Positions 31,345-39,799 of a stretch of 64,000 bases of DNA are shown piece after piece. Numbering within the stretch: the stretch's first letter is position 1; every line of letters begins with the position of its first letter. A program made the position numbers and the translations under genes. Source of the stretch: Sinimarinibacterium flocculans (lineage in GTDB: Bacteria; Pseudomonadota; Gammaproteobacteria; Nevskiales; Nevskiaceae); the NCBI RefSeq assembly GCF_003201205.1, contig NZ_QICN01000007.1:1-64000 (forward strand), read 5' to 3'. The notes under the pieces are model-generated. The model was not told where the DNA came from. It searched no databases and was given only the letters and a program-made list of their open reading frames with translations.

Positions 31345-32853
31345 TCAGCGTCGCCTTAGCGAGCCGAGCACCCCGCGCAGCAGTTGACGCCCCAGCTCGC
31401 GCCCGATCGACGAGGCGGCGCTGCGGGTCGCGCTCTTGATGGCGGCCTCCATCGCCGTATCGCTGCGTCGACGGGCCGCCGGACGCCCACCGCGACCGCG
31501 CCGTGCCGTGGGCGCTTCGTCGCCGCGGTCCCACCAGCCGGTATCGCCGGAAGCCGGCGGCGTGGGTGCGGCCTCGGCCTGCGCGCGCCGGGCAAGCTTT
31601 TCGTAGGCCGACTCGCGATCGACCGCCTGTTCGTAGCGCCCGCCGACGGGGCTGCGCTGCATGATCGCGCGCCGCTCCTCGACCGTGGCCGGCCCGATCC
31701 GCGAGCGCGGCGGCCGGATCAGGGTGCGGTCGACGATGCCAGGTACGCCCTTGTCCTGCAGCAGCGACACCAGCGCCTCCCCGACGCTCAGCTCGGTGAT
31801 CGCGGTGGCGACGTCCAGGTCCGGATTCGCGCGGAAGGTCTCGGCGGCGGCGCGCACCGCCTTCTGATCGCGCGGCGTGAAAGCGCGCAGTGCGTGCTGG
31901 ATGCGATTGCCGAGCTGGCCGAGCACCGCGTCCGGCAGGTCCAGCGGATTCTGCGTGACGAAATAGATGCCCACGCCCTTGGAGCGGATCAGGCGCACCA
32001 CCTGCTCGACCTTGTCGACCAGTGCCTTGGGCGCATCCTTGAACAGCAGGTGCGCCTCGTCGAAGAAGAACACCAGACGCGGCAGCTCGGCATCGCCACG
32101 TTCGGGAAGGTTCTCGAACAGCTCCGACAGCAGCCACAGCAGGAAGGTCGCGTACAGCCTGGGCTTGTGGAACAGCTTTTCCGCAGCGAGCACGTTGACG
32201 ATGCCGCGGCCGGTCAGGTCGGTACGCAGCAGGTCGTTCAGATCCAGCGCCGGTTCGCCGAAAAAGGCTTCGGCACCGTCCGACTCGAGCTGCAGCAACG
32301 CCCGCTGGATCGCGCCGACCGACGCCTTGCTGACGAGCCCGTAGTCGGCACCGAGGTCGCGCGCGTTGTCGGCGACGAACTGCAAGGTCGCGCGCAGGTC
32401 CTTGAGATCGAGCAACAGCAGGCCGTGGTCGTCGGCGTACTTGAACACCAGATGGAGCACGCCGGACTGGACGTCCGACAGGTCCAGCAGGCGCGCCAGC
32501 AGCAGCGGCCCCATGTCGGACACGGTGGCCCGCACCGGATGCCCCAGCTCGCCGAAGACGTCCCAGAAGATCGTGGGCGACGCTGCCGGCGCGTAGCCCT
32601 CGATGCCGATCCGGCGGGCACGCTCGGCCAGCTTCGGCTTGTCTTCCGCCGCCAGCGCGATCCCGGACAGGTCGCCCTTGATGTCGGCAGCGAAGACCGG
32701 GACGCCGATCGCCGCGAACTCCTCGGCGAGGATCTGCAGCGTGACCGTCTTGCCGGTGCCGGTCGCACCGGCGACGAGGCCGTGGCGGTTGGCATAGCGC
32801 GCCAGCAGATGCTGGGCTCCGGTGCCGCTGCCGACGAGAATCCGCTGCTCCAT
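31345..32853 (-). CDS. yjgR: HerA/YjgR-type P-loop ATPase (DUF853)
   Basis: A 502-residue ATPase with Walker A GATGTGKT (about residues 28-35) and Walker [13 protein letters not shown]. It matches the E. coli YjgR family, whose cellular role is not settled. A purine-rich GAGGGGG site precedes the ATG at 32853. The C-terminus is basic and Arg-rich. It is co-directional with rsmG-parA-parB, and 105 bases separate it from rsmG. Confidence 0.85.
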   Translation of the reverse strand: MEQRILVGSGTGAQHLLARYANRHGLVAGATGTGKTVTLQILAEEFAAIGVPVFAADIKGDLSGIALAAEDKPKLAERARRIGIEGYAPAASPTIFWDVFGELGHPVRATVSDMGPLLLARLLDLSDVQSGVLHLVFKYADDHGLLLLDLKDLRATLQFVADNARDLGADYGLVSKASVGAIQRALLQLESDGAEAFFGEPALDLNDLLRTDLTGRGIVNVLAAEKLFHKPRLYATFLLWLLSELFENLPERGDAELPRLVFFFDEAHLLFKDAPKALVDKVEQVVRLIRSKGVGIYFVTQNPLDLPDAVLGQLGNRIQHALRAFTPRDQKAVRAAAETFRANPDLDVATAITELSVGEALVSLLQDKGVPGIVDRTLIRPPRSRIGPATVEERRAIMQRSPVGGRYEQAVDRESAYEKLARRAQAEAAPTPPASGDTGWWDRGDEAPTARRGRGGRPAARRRSDTAMEAAIKSATRSAASSIGRELGRQLLRGVLGSLRRR

Positions 32854-32986
32854 GTCCGCCCCCTCGTCCGTCGTTTCGCAAGCCGGAACCGGCGCCGCAT
32901 GATCGACGCTCGGCCCGACTGCGGCAAGCCTGCGTTCAGACGTCCATCCACTATCATGGGTGCGCCGTCTCCTGGAGATCCCGACC

Positions 32987-33763
32987 GTGGTCACAACCCC
33001 GATGCTGCGCATGGCGCTGGTGGTGCCCGTCATCGCCGCGATGATCGCCGCCTGCGCGACCTCCCCGACCGGACGCCGCCAGCTGCGACTCGTGTCCGAC
33101 ACCGAGATGGCGCAGATGGGCGCAGCCGCGTTCCAGGAGCTCAAGCAGAAGACGCCGCCGGCGAGGAATACGCCGGCGACCCGGTACGTGCAGTGTGTGG
33201 CCCAGGCCATCACCCGCGAGGTCGGCGGCGAGTGGGAGGTGCAGGTCTTCGATTCCAAGGAGGTCAACGCCTTCGCACTGCCGGGCGGCAAGATCGGCGT
33301 CTACACCGGCCTGCTGGAGGTCGCCGAGAACCAGCACCAGCTCGCGGCCGTCATCGGGCACGAAGTGGCGCACGTGCTCGCCGGCCACTCCGCGGCGCGT
33401 GTTTCCAACCAGATGGCGGCGCAGCTCGGGGTTGCCGTGCTGGCCGGCTCCACCGGCATGTCCCCGGACATGATCGGCATGGGTGCCAACCTGCTGCTGG
33501 TGCTGCCGAACTCGCGCGGCGACGAAAGCGAGTCGGACATCATCGGCCAGCAGATCATGGCGCGCGCAGGCTTCGATCCGGCCCAGGCGGCGCAGCTGTG
33601 GATCAACATGGGGCGCGATCGCAGTGGCGCACCGCCGGAAATGCTGTCGACGCACCCGTCGCCGGACACGCGCATCCGCGACCTGAACAGCAACCTGACG
33701 CAGGTGCAGCCGCTGTATCAGCAGGCGCGCGCGGCCGGCAAGCGGCCGAATTGCTCGAGCTGA
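32987..33763 (+). CDS. M48 family metalloprotease, putative lipoprotein
   Basis: A zinc protease of about 258 residues. The N-terminal hydrophobic stretch ends in a lipobox-like IAAC, implying lipid anchoring to the envelope. The zinc site is HEVAH with the third ligand Glu in ESESD. The layout matches LoiP/Oma1-like proteases, which degrade misfolded envelope proteins. A GTG at 32987 follows GGAG at good spacing; the ATG at 33002 is an alternative start. It converges on the palindromic repeat. Confidence 0.85.
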   Translation: MVTTPMLRMALVVPVIAAMIAACATSPTGRRQLRLVSDTEMAQMGAAAFQELKQKTPPARNTPATRYVQCVAQAITREVGGEWEVQVFDSKEVNAFALPGGKIGVYTGLLEVAENQHQLAAVIGHEVAHVLAGHSAARVSNQMAAQLGVAVLAGSTGMSPDMIGMGANLLLVLPNSRGDESESDIIGQQIMARAGFDPAQAAQLWINMGRDRSGAPPEMLSTHPSPDTRIRDLNSNLTQVQPLYQQARAAGKRPNCSS

Positions 33764-33791
33764 GCGCAGGCCGGCGCTGGGCGCGGCGCCT

Positions 33792-33959
33792 CTAGGAGCC
33801 TGGGCGGCAGAAACGCGCGCGGCTGCGACTTCGCCGTTTCGGCCATCTTCCGCGCTGCTTCTCGACCAATAGTCCCTGCTATTGGCCTCGAATCAACGCG
33901 AAACCTGTCTCGAAATGGCTTTGCCTCGCCTGCGCGGTTTCTACCGCCCAGACTCCTAG
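33792..33959. repeat. 168-bp palindromic element (MITE-like)
   Basis: Two 81-base arms (33792-33872 and 33879-33959) are near-perfect reverse complements around the 6-base loop TCCCTG. The outer 23 bases match at 21 positions and the inner CCAATAG/CTATTGG is exact; small gaps are needed in between. Both ends read CTAG. It lies between two convergent genes, so it could also act as a bidirectional terminator. It encodes nothing. Confidence 0.8.
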
Positions 33960-34135
33960 TCCTTCCGCCGCTGGCGGTAGGCGTTGACGATGTCGGCCGC
34001 GATCTGTCCGATCAGGCCCGGCAGCCCGATCAGCCGCGCCATCTGCAGCGCCACCCAGGTTGCGAGCAGCAGTGCCAGCGGGACGAGAACGGCGGTCAGC
34101 AGCATCGCCAGTACACCCAGACCTTGCAGTTGCAC
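33956..34135 (-). CDS. Small membrane protein, 59 residues
   Basis: A short protein with one long hydrophobic segment (VLAMLLTAVLVPLALLLATW) and a basic tail (AYRQRRKD). A strong GGGAGGTG site five bases before the GTG at 34135 supports this start over a longer frame from 34201. Its TAG stop lies inside the end of the palindromic element. Family not recognised. Confidence 0.6.
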   Translation of the reverse strand: MQLQGLGVLAMLLTAVLVPLALLLATWVALQMARLIGLPGLIGQIAADIVNAYRQRRKD

Positions 34136-34276
34136 GGGGCACCTCCCACATCGAAGGATTCGTTCCAGGCCCGCTGTCCGCTGCGCGCGGACCTTCGCCA
34201 CGACTGTACACGGCGAGACGCAGATCGACGCAGGGGCCGCGCCCGCCGGCGGGGTGCCGGTGAAGCCCGCCGCGAA

Positions 34277-35284
34277 TCAGGCCATGCGCGTCGGCGGCAC
34301 CCAGTCGTCGGCGATGTAGAGGCAGGCCACGGCGGCGCCGTCGCGCAGGCTGCGCGTGTTCGGAACGCGTCGCAGGCATTCGGCGTCGGCCATCGGGCAG
34401 CGGGACGTGAACAGGCACCCGCTCAACGGCACGCTGACGTCCGGCGCCGGCCCCTCGCGCAACAGCGAAGCGCGCAGTCCCGGATCGGTTCCGGGCATCG
34501 AGGCCAGCAGTGCCTTGGTGTAGGGGTGGCGGGGCGTATCGAAGAGCACGGGCGTGAGGGCCTGTTCCATCACGCGCCCGAAATACATGACGACGACGCG
34601 GTCGCTGAAGCGTCGCACGACCCCGAGGTCGTGCGTGATGAACAGGATGGCGAGGCCGGTCTGGCGCTGCACGTCGCGCAGCAGTTCGAGCACCTCGAGC
34701 TGCGCGTTGAGGTCGAGGGCCGAGATCGCCTCGTCGCAGATGAGCAGTCGCGGCTCGCAGACCAGGGCACGTGCGATCGCAACCCGCTGGCACTGCCCCC
34801 CCGAGAGCTTCTTCGCCCGCAGGTCGTACAGCTCGGCCGTGAGGCCGACGCGCTCGAGCATGCGTTCGGCCTGTTGCCGCCGTTCCTCGGCGCCCAACTG
34901 CGGCCGCAGCGCCTGCAGCGGTTCGGCGACGATGTCGCGCACGCGCATGCGCGGATTGAGACTGCCCTGCGGGTCCTGGAAGACCATCTGCAGCGCGCTT
35001 CGCAGCGGCTGCCAGGCCTTCCGGTCCAGGCCGGCGAGTTCGCGACCGTCGAAACGGATGGAGCCGGCGCTGACCGGCTGCAGGCCGAGCAGGGCGCGCG
35101 CGAGCGTCGTCTTGCCGGAGCCCGATTCGCCGACGAGCGCGACCGTCTCGCCGGCCCGCAGGTTCAGGTTCACGCCATCCACCGCCCGCAGCCAGCGCGG
35201 TGACGCAAACGGCAGCCAGCGCCGCACGCGGTGGCGTACGGCGAGCTGGCGAACCGCGAGCAGAGGCTCGGCCCTGGCGTTCAA
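34277..35284 (-). CDS. Oligopeptide/dipeptide-type ABC transporter ATP-binding protein (OppF/DppF-like)
   Basis: A 335-residue ATPase with Walker A GESGSGKT, signature LSGGQCQRVAIARAL and Walker B LLICDEAISALD. The C-terminal region has the extra domain of peptide-transport ATPases, with a cysteine set (CLFTSRCPMADAEC) that can bind an Fe-S cluster. It normally pairs with OppD, two permeases and a binding protein, none of which are visible here. It may serve a system encoded elsewhere. Confidence 0.85.
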   Translation of the reverse strand: MNARAEPLLAVRQLAVRHRVRRWLPFASPRWLRAVDGVNLNLRAGETVALVGESGSGKTTLARALLGLQPVSAGSIRFDGRELAGLDRKAWQPLRSALQMVFQDPQGSLNPRMRVRDIVAEPLQALRPQLGAEERRQQAERMLERVGLTAELYDLRAKKLSGGQCQRVAIARALVCEPRLLICDEAISALDLNAQLEVLELLRDVQRQTGLAILFITHDLGVVRRFSDRVVVMYFGRVMEQALTPVLFDTPRHPYTKALLASMPGTDPGLRASLLREGPAPDVSVPLSGCLFTSRCPMADAECLRRVPNTRSLRDGAAVACLYIADDWVPPTRMA

Positions 35285-35306
35285 GCGCCGGACCCGGCGG
35301 ACCTGC

Positions 35307-35819
35307 CTACTCGAGCAGGCTGCGCAGCATCCAGGCCGTCTTCTCGTGAACCTGCATGCGCTGCGTCAGCAGATCGGCCGTCGGCTCGTCGTTCGATTCG
35401 TCGACCGCCGGGAAGACCTTGCGCGCCGTACGCACGCAGGCTTCGTGACCCTCGACGAGCTGCGCGACCATCTCGCGCCACTCGGGCACGCCCTCGGTCT
35501 CCTTGATCGAGGACAGGCTGGCGTAGGCCTTGTAGGTGCCCGGCGCCGGGAAGCCCAGCGCGCGGATGCGCTCGGCCACCTGGTCCACCGCGGCCGCAGC
35601 CTCGGTGTAGTGCTCCTCGAACATCAGGTGCAGCGTGTTGAACATCGGGCCGGTGACGTTCCAGTGGAAATTGTGCGTCTTGAGATACAGCGTGTACTCG
35701 TCGGCCAGCAGCCGGCTCAGGCCGTCGGCGATCTCGCCGCGCGCATCCTTGGTGATGCCGATGTCGATCTTGGTCGCCCGGGTCGCCCTGGCGGCGGTTT
35801 TCTGCTTTGCCTTGGCCAT
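35307..35819 (-). CDS. dps: Dps-family ferritin-like DNA-binding/iron-storage protein
   Basis: A 170-residue protein with the Dps ferroxidase region (THNFHWNVTGPMFNTLHLMF followed by EEHYTE) and a Lys/Arg-rich N-terminal tail (MAKAKQKTAARATRATK) that could bind DNA. It stores iron and protects DNA during starvation and peroxide stress. AAGGAG lies six bases before the ATG at 35819. Confidence 0.9.
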   Translation of the reverse strand: MAKAKQKTAARATRATKIDIGITKDARGEIADGLSRLLADEYTLYLKTHNFHWNVTGPMFNTLHLMFEEHYTEAAAAVDQVAERIRALGFPAPGTYKAYASLSSIKETEGVPEWREMVAQLVEGHEACVRTARKVFPAVDESNDEPTADLLTQRMQVHEKTAWMLRSLLE

Positions 35820-35934
35820 CTCGTTCTCCTTGGCGCTGTGGTGGATGACGCCGAGCATCTTACGCGCTGCGAGCTTGATCGCAGATGACTTTGACGGGTT
35901 TTCGCGATTGAACTTCGCAATGACCGCGATTGAC

Positions 35935-36897
35935 TCAGGCGTTCATCAGCTTGGACTTGCGGTAGTAGCTGAAGATGTCGTTGAAATTTCGTCGGGGCCG
36001 GAAGCCGAAGGTGCGGGCGAACAGCGCCCCGTCGAGGATCACCGGGTACTTGAAGTAGTTGATCAGGTACGGCGGGAAGAAGGCATTCCAGTTCAGCAGG
36101 CTGCTGACCATCTTCGGCAGGGCCGGCGGAATGCCGAGCACCGGCAGTTTCCGGCAGCCGCACTGCTCGACGGCGACCTGATAGGCGACCCAGTCGTCGG
36201 GGGCGACGTTGTAGATGCCGGGCTGGTTCTTCTCGAAGGCCAGCACCAGGGCATCGGCCATGTCGTCGACGTGCAGGAACTGCATCAGCGGCGAGAACCC
36301 CACCAGCACCGGCACCAGCGGACGCGACAGCAGCAGCGACATCGTGTTCTGCACGCCGGGACCGAGGACGTTGCAGGGCCGCAGGATCGTGATGTGCAGT
36401 TCCGGATACTTCCACAGGTAGATCTGCGCCAGGCTTTCCAGCTCGACCGAATCGACCAGGTCCTGCGTGACCTCGCTGGCCTTGAGCGGCGCATCCTCGT
36501 CGAGCAGCGCCGGGTTGTACGCGGAGGCTCCGTAGACGAAGTAGGTGGAGTGGATGATCACCTGCTGCACGCCGTACTTGCGGCACAGCTCGAGCAGCTT
36601 CTTCGTGCCCAGCACGTTGGCGTTGTATCGCCGGTCGCGGTCCGACTCGTGCGCGAACATGCGGCCGATGTGGACCACCGCGTCGATCCGGTGCGCACGG
36701 AAGATGTCCTCGAAACCGCGCTTGTAGGTCTCGACCCGGTACGAGGGCACGCCGGCGTCGGTCTCGACCTTGCGCCGGAAATCGACGGCGACGACGTTGT
36801 ACTTGCCGTGCAGGCGCGCGATCACGCGCCGCGCGAGCGAACCCGCGGCGCCGGTGACGAGGACGGTCTTCTTCGGTGCTGCGGCAGTCTTCGGCAT
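35935..36897 (-). CDS. NAD-dependent epimerase/dehydratase family protein, atypical active site
   Basis: A 320-residue extended-SDR protein. The cofactor motif is TGAAGSLARR, and FVYGAS plus LRPCNVLGPG mark the usual core. Where YxxxK is expected the sequence reads DLVDSVELE, so the catalytic Tyr/Lys pair seems absent; it may bind rather than transform its ligand. It starts seven bases after the acyltransferase stop, so the two are co-transcribed. Substrate unknown. Confidence 0.75.
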   Translation of the reverse strand: MPKTAAAPKKTVLVTGAAGSLARRVIARLHGKYNVVAVDFRRKVETDAGVPSYRVETYKRGFEDIFRAHRIDAVVHIGRMFAHESDRDRRYNANVLGTKKLLELCRKYGVQQVIIHSTYFVYGASAYNPALLDEDAPLKASEVTQDLVDSVELESLAQIYLWKYPELHITILRPCNVLGPGVQNTMSLLLSRPLVPVLVGFSPLMQFLHVDDMADALVLAFEKNQPGIYNVAPDDWVAYQVAVEQCGCRKLPVLGIPPALPKMVSSLLNWNAFFPPYLINYFKYPVILDGALFARTFGFRPRRNFNDIFSYYRKSKLMNA

Positions 36898-36904
36898 GTC
36901 TCGA

Positions 36905-37756
36905 TCAATAGACGCTGGTGCGCTCGTTCAGGCCGCGCTCGATCAGTTCCTGGATGCGCGCCTTGACCTGCTCGACGTAGCCGGTCACCTCGTCCTCGCT
37001 GTCGGGGCAGCCCTCGAAGGTCATCGGCTCGCCGAAATTCAGGTAGACGCGCGCCGGCAGCGGCAGCGGCGGCGCGATGGGCACGTACGGGATGCCGAGC
37101 AGCTTCGCCAGCGGGGTGACGCTGCCCATCGACGGCATCGTCTCCTCGCAGCCGACCACGCCGACCGGCACGATCGGCGTGCGATGCTGCATCGCCAGGT
37201 GGACGAAGCCGTTGCCGAAGCGTTGCAGCTGGTAGCGCTTGTTGTAGGGCTTGCCGGAGCCGCGGACGCCTTCGGGGAAGACGATGATGACTTCCTCGCG
37301 CTCGAGCATCTTCGCGCAGTTGAGCGGATCGCCGATCACCGCGCCGACGCTGTTGAGCCAGTTGCCGAGCCACGGCACGGTCGGGAAGAAGCGCTCGACC
37401 ATGGCGCGCGCGGCACGCGGGCCATCCGGATTGGTCGCCAGCGCCGCGCCGATCAGCACGCCGTCCAGCGGCAGCTGGCCCGAATGATTGGCGATCACGA
37501 GCAACCGCCCCTGCGCCGGAATGTTCTCGAGGCCGTGCGTGGTCACGCGGAAGTAGTGGTCGTACAGCCACTTGATGACGCCCAGGGCGAGCTTGGCGCT
37601 GTCCTCGTTGTACCCCCACGGATCGAAGCCGAAGCTGCCCACCGGCTTGGGGATGCGCGCGAACAGCTCGTCGAGCTCCGGCGTGACCAGCCGCCGGTAG
37701 AGCGCCTCGCGCGGCCCGATGCGGGCCACGTTCTTCAGGGTGTCGACCGAGATCAT
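36905..37756 (-). CDS. PlsC-type lysophospholipid/glycerol-phosphate acyltransferase family protein
   Basis: A 283-residue membrane-associated acyltransferase. The conserved box I is NHSGQLPLDG and box III is FPEGVRG, with a proline-rich box near the C-terminal half (IPYVPIAPP). It should transfer an acyl chain to a lipid head group. The ATG at 37756 gives MISVDTLKNV. It is in an operon with the atypical epimerase, so a lipid-modifying pathway is likely. The exact acceptor is unknown. Confidence 0.82.
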   Translation of the reverse strand: MISVDTLKNVARIGPREALYRRLVTPELDELFARIPKPVGSFGFDPWGYNEDSAKLALGVIKWLYDHYFRVTTHGLENIPAQGRLLVIANHSGQLPLDGVLIGAALATNPDGPRAARAMVERFFPTVPWLGNWLNSVGAVIGDPLNCAKMLEREEVIIVFPEGVRGSGKPYNKRYQLQRFGNGFVHLAMQHRTPIVPVGVVGCEETMPSMGSVTPLAKLLGIPYVPIAPPLPLPARVYLNFGEPMTFEGCPDSEDEVTGYVEQVKARIQELIERGLNERTSVY

Positions 37757-37849
37757 TCGTGTTTCTTGCCGGCCATGGGGCCGCTCCTCAGACGCACATG
37801 CTAGCAGCCCGCCGTATCCCCCGGCGCGCTCCGTACCCTCCCGCAAGAC

Positions 37850-39634
37850 TCAGGCCACGGCGGCTTCGCCGTGCTCGCGCAGCTGCATGCGCCACAGCCG
37901 GGCGTAGGCCCCGTCGGCCGCCAGCAGTTCGGCGTGGCGTCCGCGCTCGACGATCCGGCCGTGATCCAGCACAACGATCTCGTCGGCATCGACGACGGTC
38001 GACAGGCGGTGCGCGATCACCAGTGTCGTGCGCTGCTGCGCGACCTCGCGCAGGGCGTCGAGAATCGCCTTCTCGGAGGCCGAGTCCAGCGACGACGTGG
38101 CTTCGTCGAACACCATGACCGGCGGGTCCCTGAGCAGCGCCCGGGCAATGGCCACGCGCTGCTTCTCGCCGCCGGAGAGCTTGAGGCCGCGCTCGCCGAC
38201 CCGGGTGGCGTACCCCTCGGGCAGGCGCGCAATGAAGCCGTCGAGATGGGCCAGCCGCGCCGCACGCTCGATCTGGGGGCGGTCGGCCCCGGGACGGCCG
38301 TAGGCGATGTTGTATTCGATGCTTTCGTCGAACAGCACCGTGTCCTGCGGCACCACGCCGATGTGGGCGCGCAGGCTTTCCTGGCGCAGGCCACGCAGGT
38401 TGTGTCCGTCGATCAGCACACGGCCCGCATCCGGATCGTAGAAGCGATACAGCAGGCGCGCGACCGTGGACTTGCCGGCACCGCTGGCACCGACGACGGC
38501 AACCTTGCGGCCGGCGCCGATGCGCAGGTCGAGACCGTCGAGGATGCGCCGGTCGGGACCGTAGCCGAAGCTGACCCCCTCGAACACGATCTCCGGCACG
38601 CGGCCCTGCAGCTCGAGCGCGTGGTCGCCGTCGCCGATCCGCGGCTGCACGCCCAGAAGGCCGAACATGCGCTGCATGTCGGTGAGCGCGCGGCGGATCT
38701 CGCGGTAGACGAAGCCGAGGAAGTTCAGCGGGACGAACAGCTGGATCAGGTAGGCGTTGATCGCGACGAAGTCGCCCAGCGTCATCGTGCCGCCGGCCAC
38801 GCCGCGCGCGGCCATCACCATCATCCACGTCAGGCTGGCGCTGACGATCAGGGCCTGGCCGGCATTGAGCGCCGCAAGCGACAGGCGGTTCTGCTGCTGC
38901 GCGCGCTCCCAGTGCGCGAGCTGGCGGTCATAGGCTGCGGCCTCGAAGGCCTCGTTGCCGAACAGCTTGACCGTCTCGTAGTTGAGCAGGCTGTCGATCG
39001 CCCGCGTGTTGGCCTCGGAGTCGAGCCGGTTGGCCTCGCGCACGAAGCGCGTGCGCCATTCGGTGGTCACCACCGAGAAGCCCATGTAGACGACGACCGC
39101 CAGTGTCGTGACCACGGCGAAGCCGGCACCGAAATTGAACAGCAGGATCGCCGCGACCAGCGCGATTTCGAGCAGGGTCGGCAGGATGTTGAACAGCATG
39201 AAGCGCAGCAGGAAGTTGATGCCGGCGACGCCGCGTTCGATGTCGCGCGACAGCCCGCCGGTCCGGCGCGACAGATGGAACTCCACGTCGAGGCGGTGCA
39301 GGTGGCGGAACACCGCCAGCGCCGCGCGGCGCATGGCGCGCTCGCCGACGCGGCCGAAGACCACGTCGCGCAGCTCGGCAAACAGGACGTTGGCCAGGCG
39401 CAGGGCGCCGTAACCGAGCAGCAAGGCCAGCGGCACGACGACGATCGCGTCGTCCGGCCGGTCGAGCGCGTCGACCAGGTACTTGAGCACCATCGGCAGC
39501 GCGGTGCCCGCGAGCTTGGCGGCCACCAGGCACGCCATCGCGATGGTGATGCGCAGCGGAAATTCGCGCAGATAGGGCCACAGCGACGCCAGCACGCGCC
39601 AGTCCGGTGCAACGGGCGGTTCGGTCTGCGGCAC
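37850..39634 (-). CDS. ABC exporter, Atm1/HMT1-like half-transporter
   Basis: A half-transporter of about 594 residues from a GTG at 39634; a GTG at 39661 is also possible. A six-helix permease domain fills about residues 20-310, with the Atm1-like LNYETVKLFGNEAFE segment, and the ATPase has GASGAGKSTVARLL, LSGGEKQRVAIARALL, VFDEATSSLD and the H-loop AHRLS. Relatives export glutathione-linked sulfur compounds or heavy metals. It diverges from the kinase gene. Confidence 0.85.
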   Translation of the reverse strand: MPQTEPPVAPDWRVLASLWPYLREFPLRITIAMACLVAAKLAGTALPMVLKYLVDALDRPDDAIVVVPLALLLGYGALRLANVLFAELRDVVFGRVGERAMRRAALAVFRHLHRLDVEFHLSRRTGGLSRDIERGVAGINFLLRFMLFNILPTLLEIALVAAILLFNFGAGFAVVTTLAVVVYMGFSVVTTEWRTRFVREANRLDSEANTRAIDSLLNYETVKLFGNEAFEAAAYDRQLAHWERAQQQNRLSLAALNAGQALIVSASLTWMMVMAARGVAGGTMTLGDFVAINAYLIQLFVPLNFLGFVYREIRRALTDMQRMFGLLGVQPRIGDGDHALELQGRVPEIVFEGVSFGYGPDRRILDGLDLRIGAGRKVAVVGASGAGKSTVARLLYRFYDPDAGRVLIDGHNLRGLRQESLRAHIGVVPQDTVLFDESIEYNIAYGRPGADRPQIERAARLAHLDGFIARLPEGYATRVGERGLKLSGGEKQRVAIARALLRDPPVMVFDEATSSLDSASEKAILDALREVAQQRTTLVIAHRLSTVVDADEIVVLDHGRIVERGRHAELLAADGAYARLWRMQLREHGEAAVA

Positions 39635-39799
39635 TTGCGGGAGCCTGCGGTGGCGGGGCACGGGCGGGTCGAAGTCGGGCCTGGAGGCCGCCGAGTCTAC
39701 CGATGCGTGGCAGGATGCAGGGGCGCGGTGCAGAATTTGCTGGACCTCGTCGGGCCGGGCCGCATGTGCCCCCCGTCCATCGAACCGGAGGTGCAGCCG

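Noticed and set aside
37871-39799. N-terminal extension of the kinase frame across the ABC exporter
   Set aside because: The frame is open by chance; the kinase fold starts after the ATG at 39800, which has GGAG upstream.
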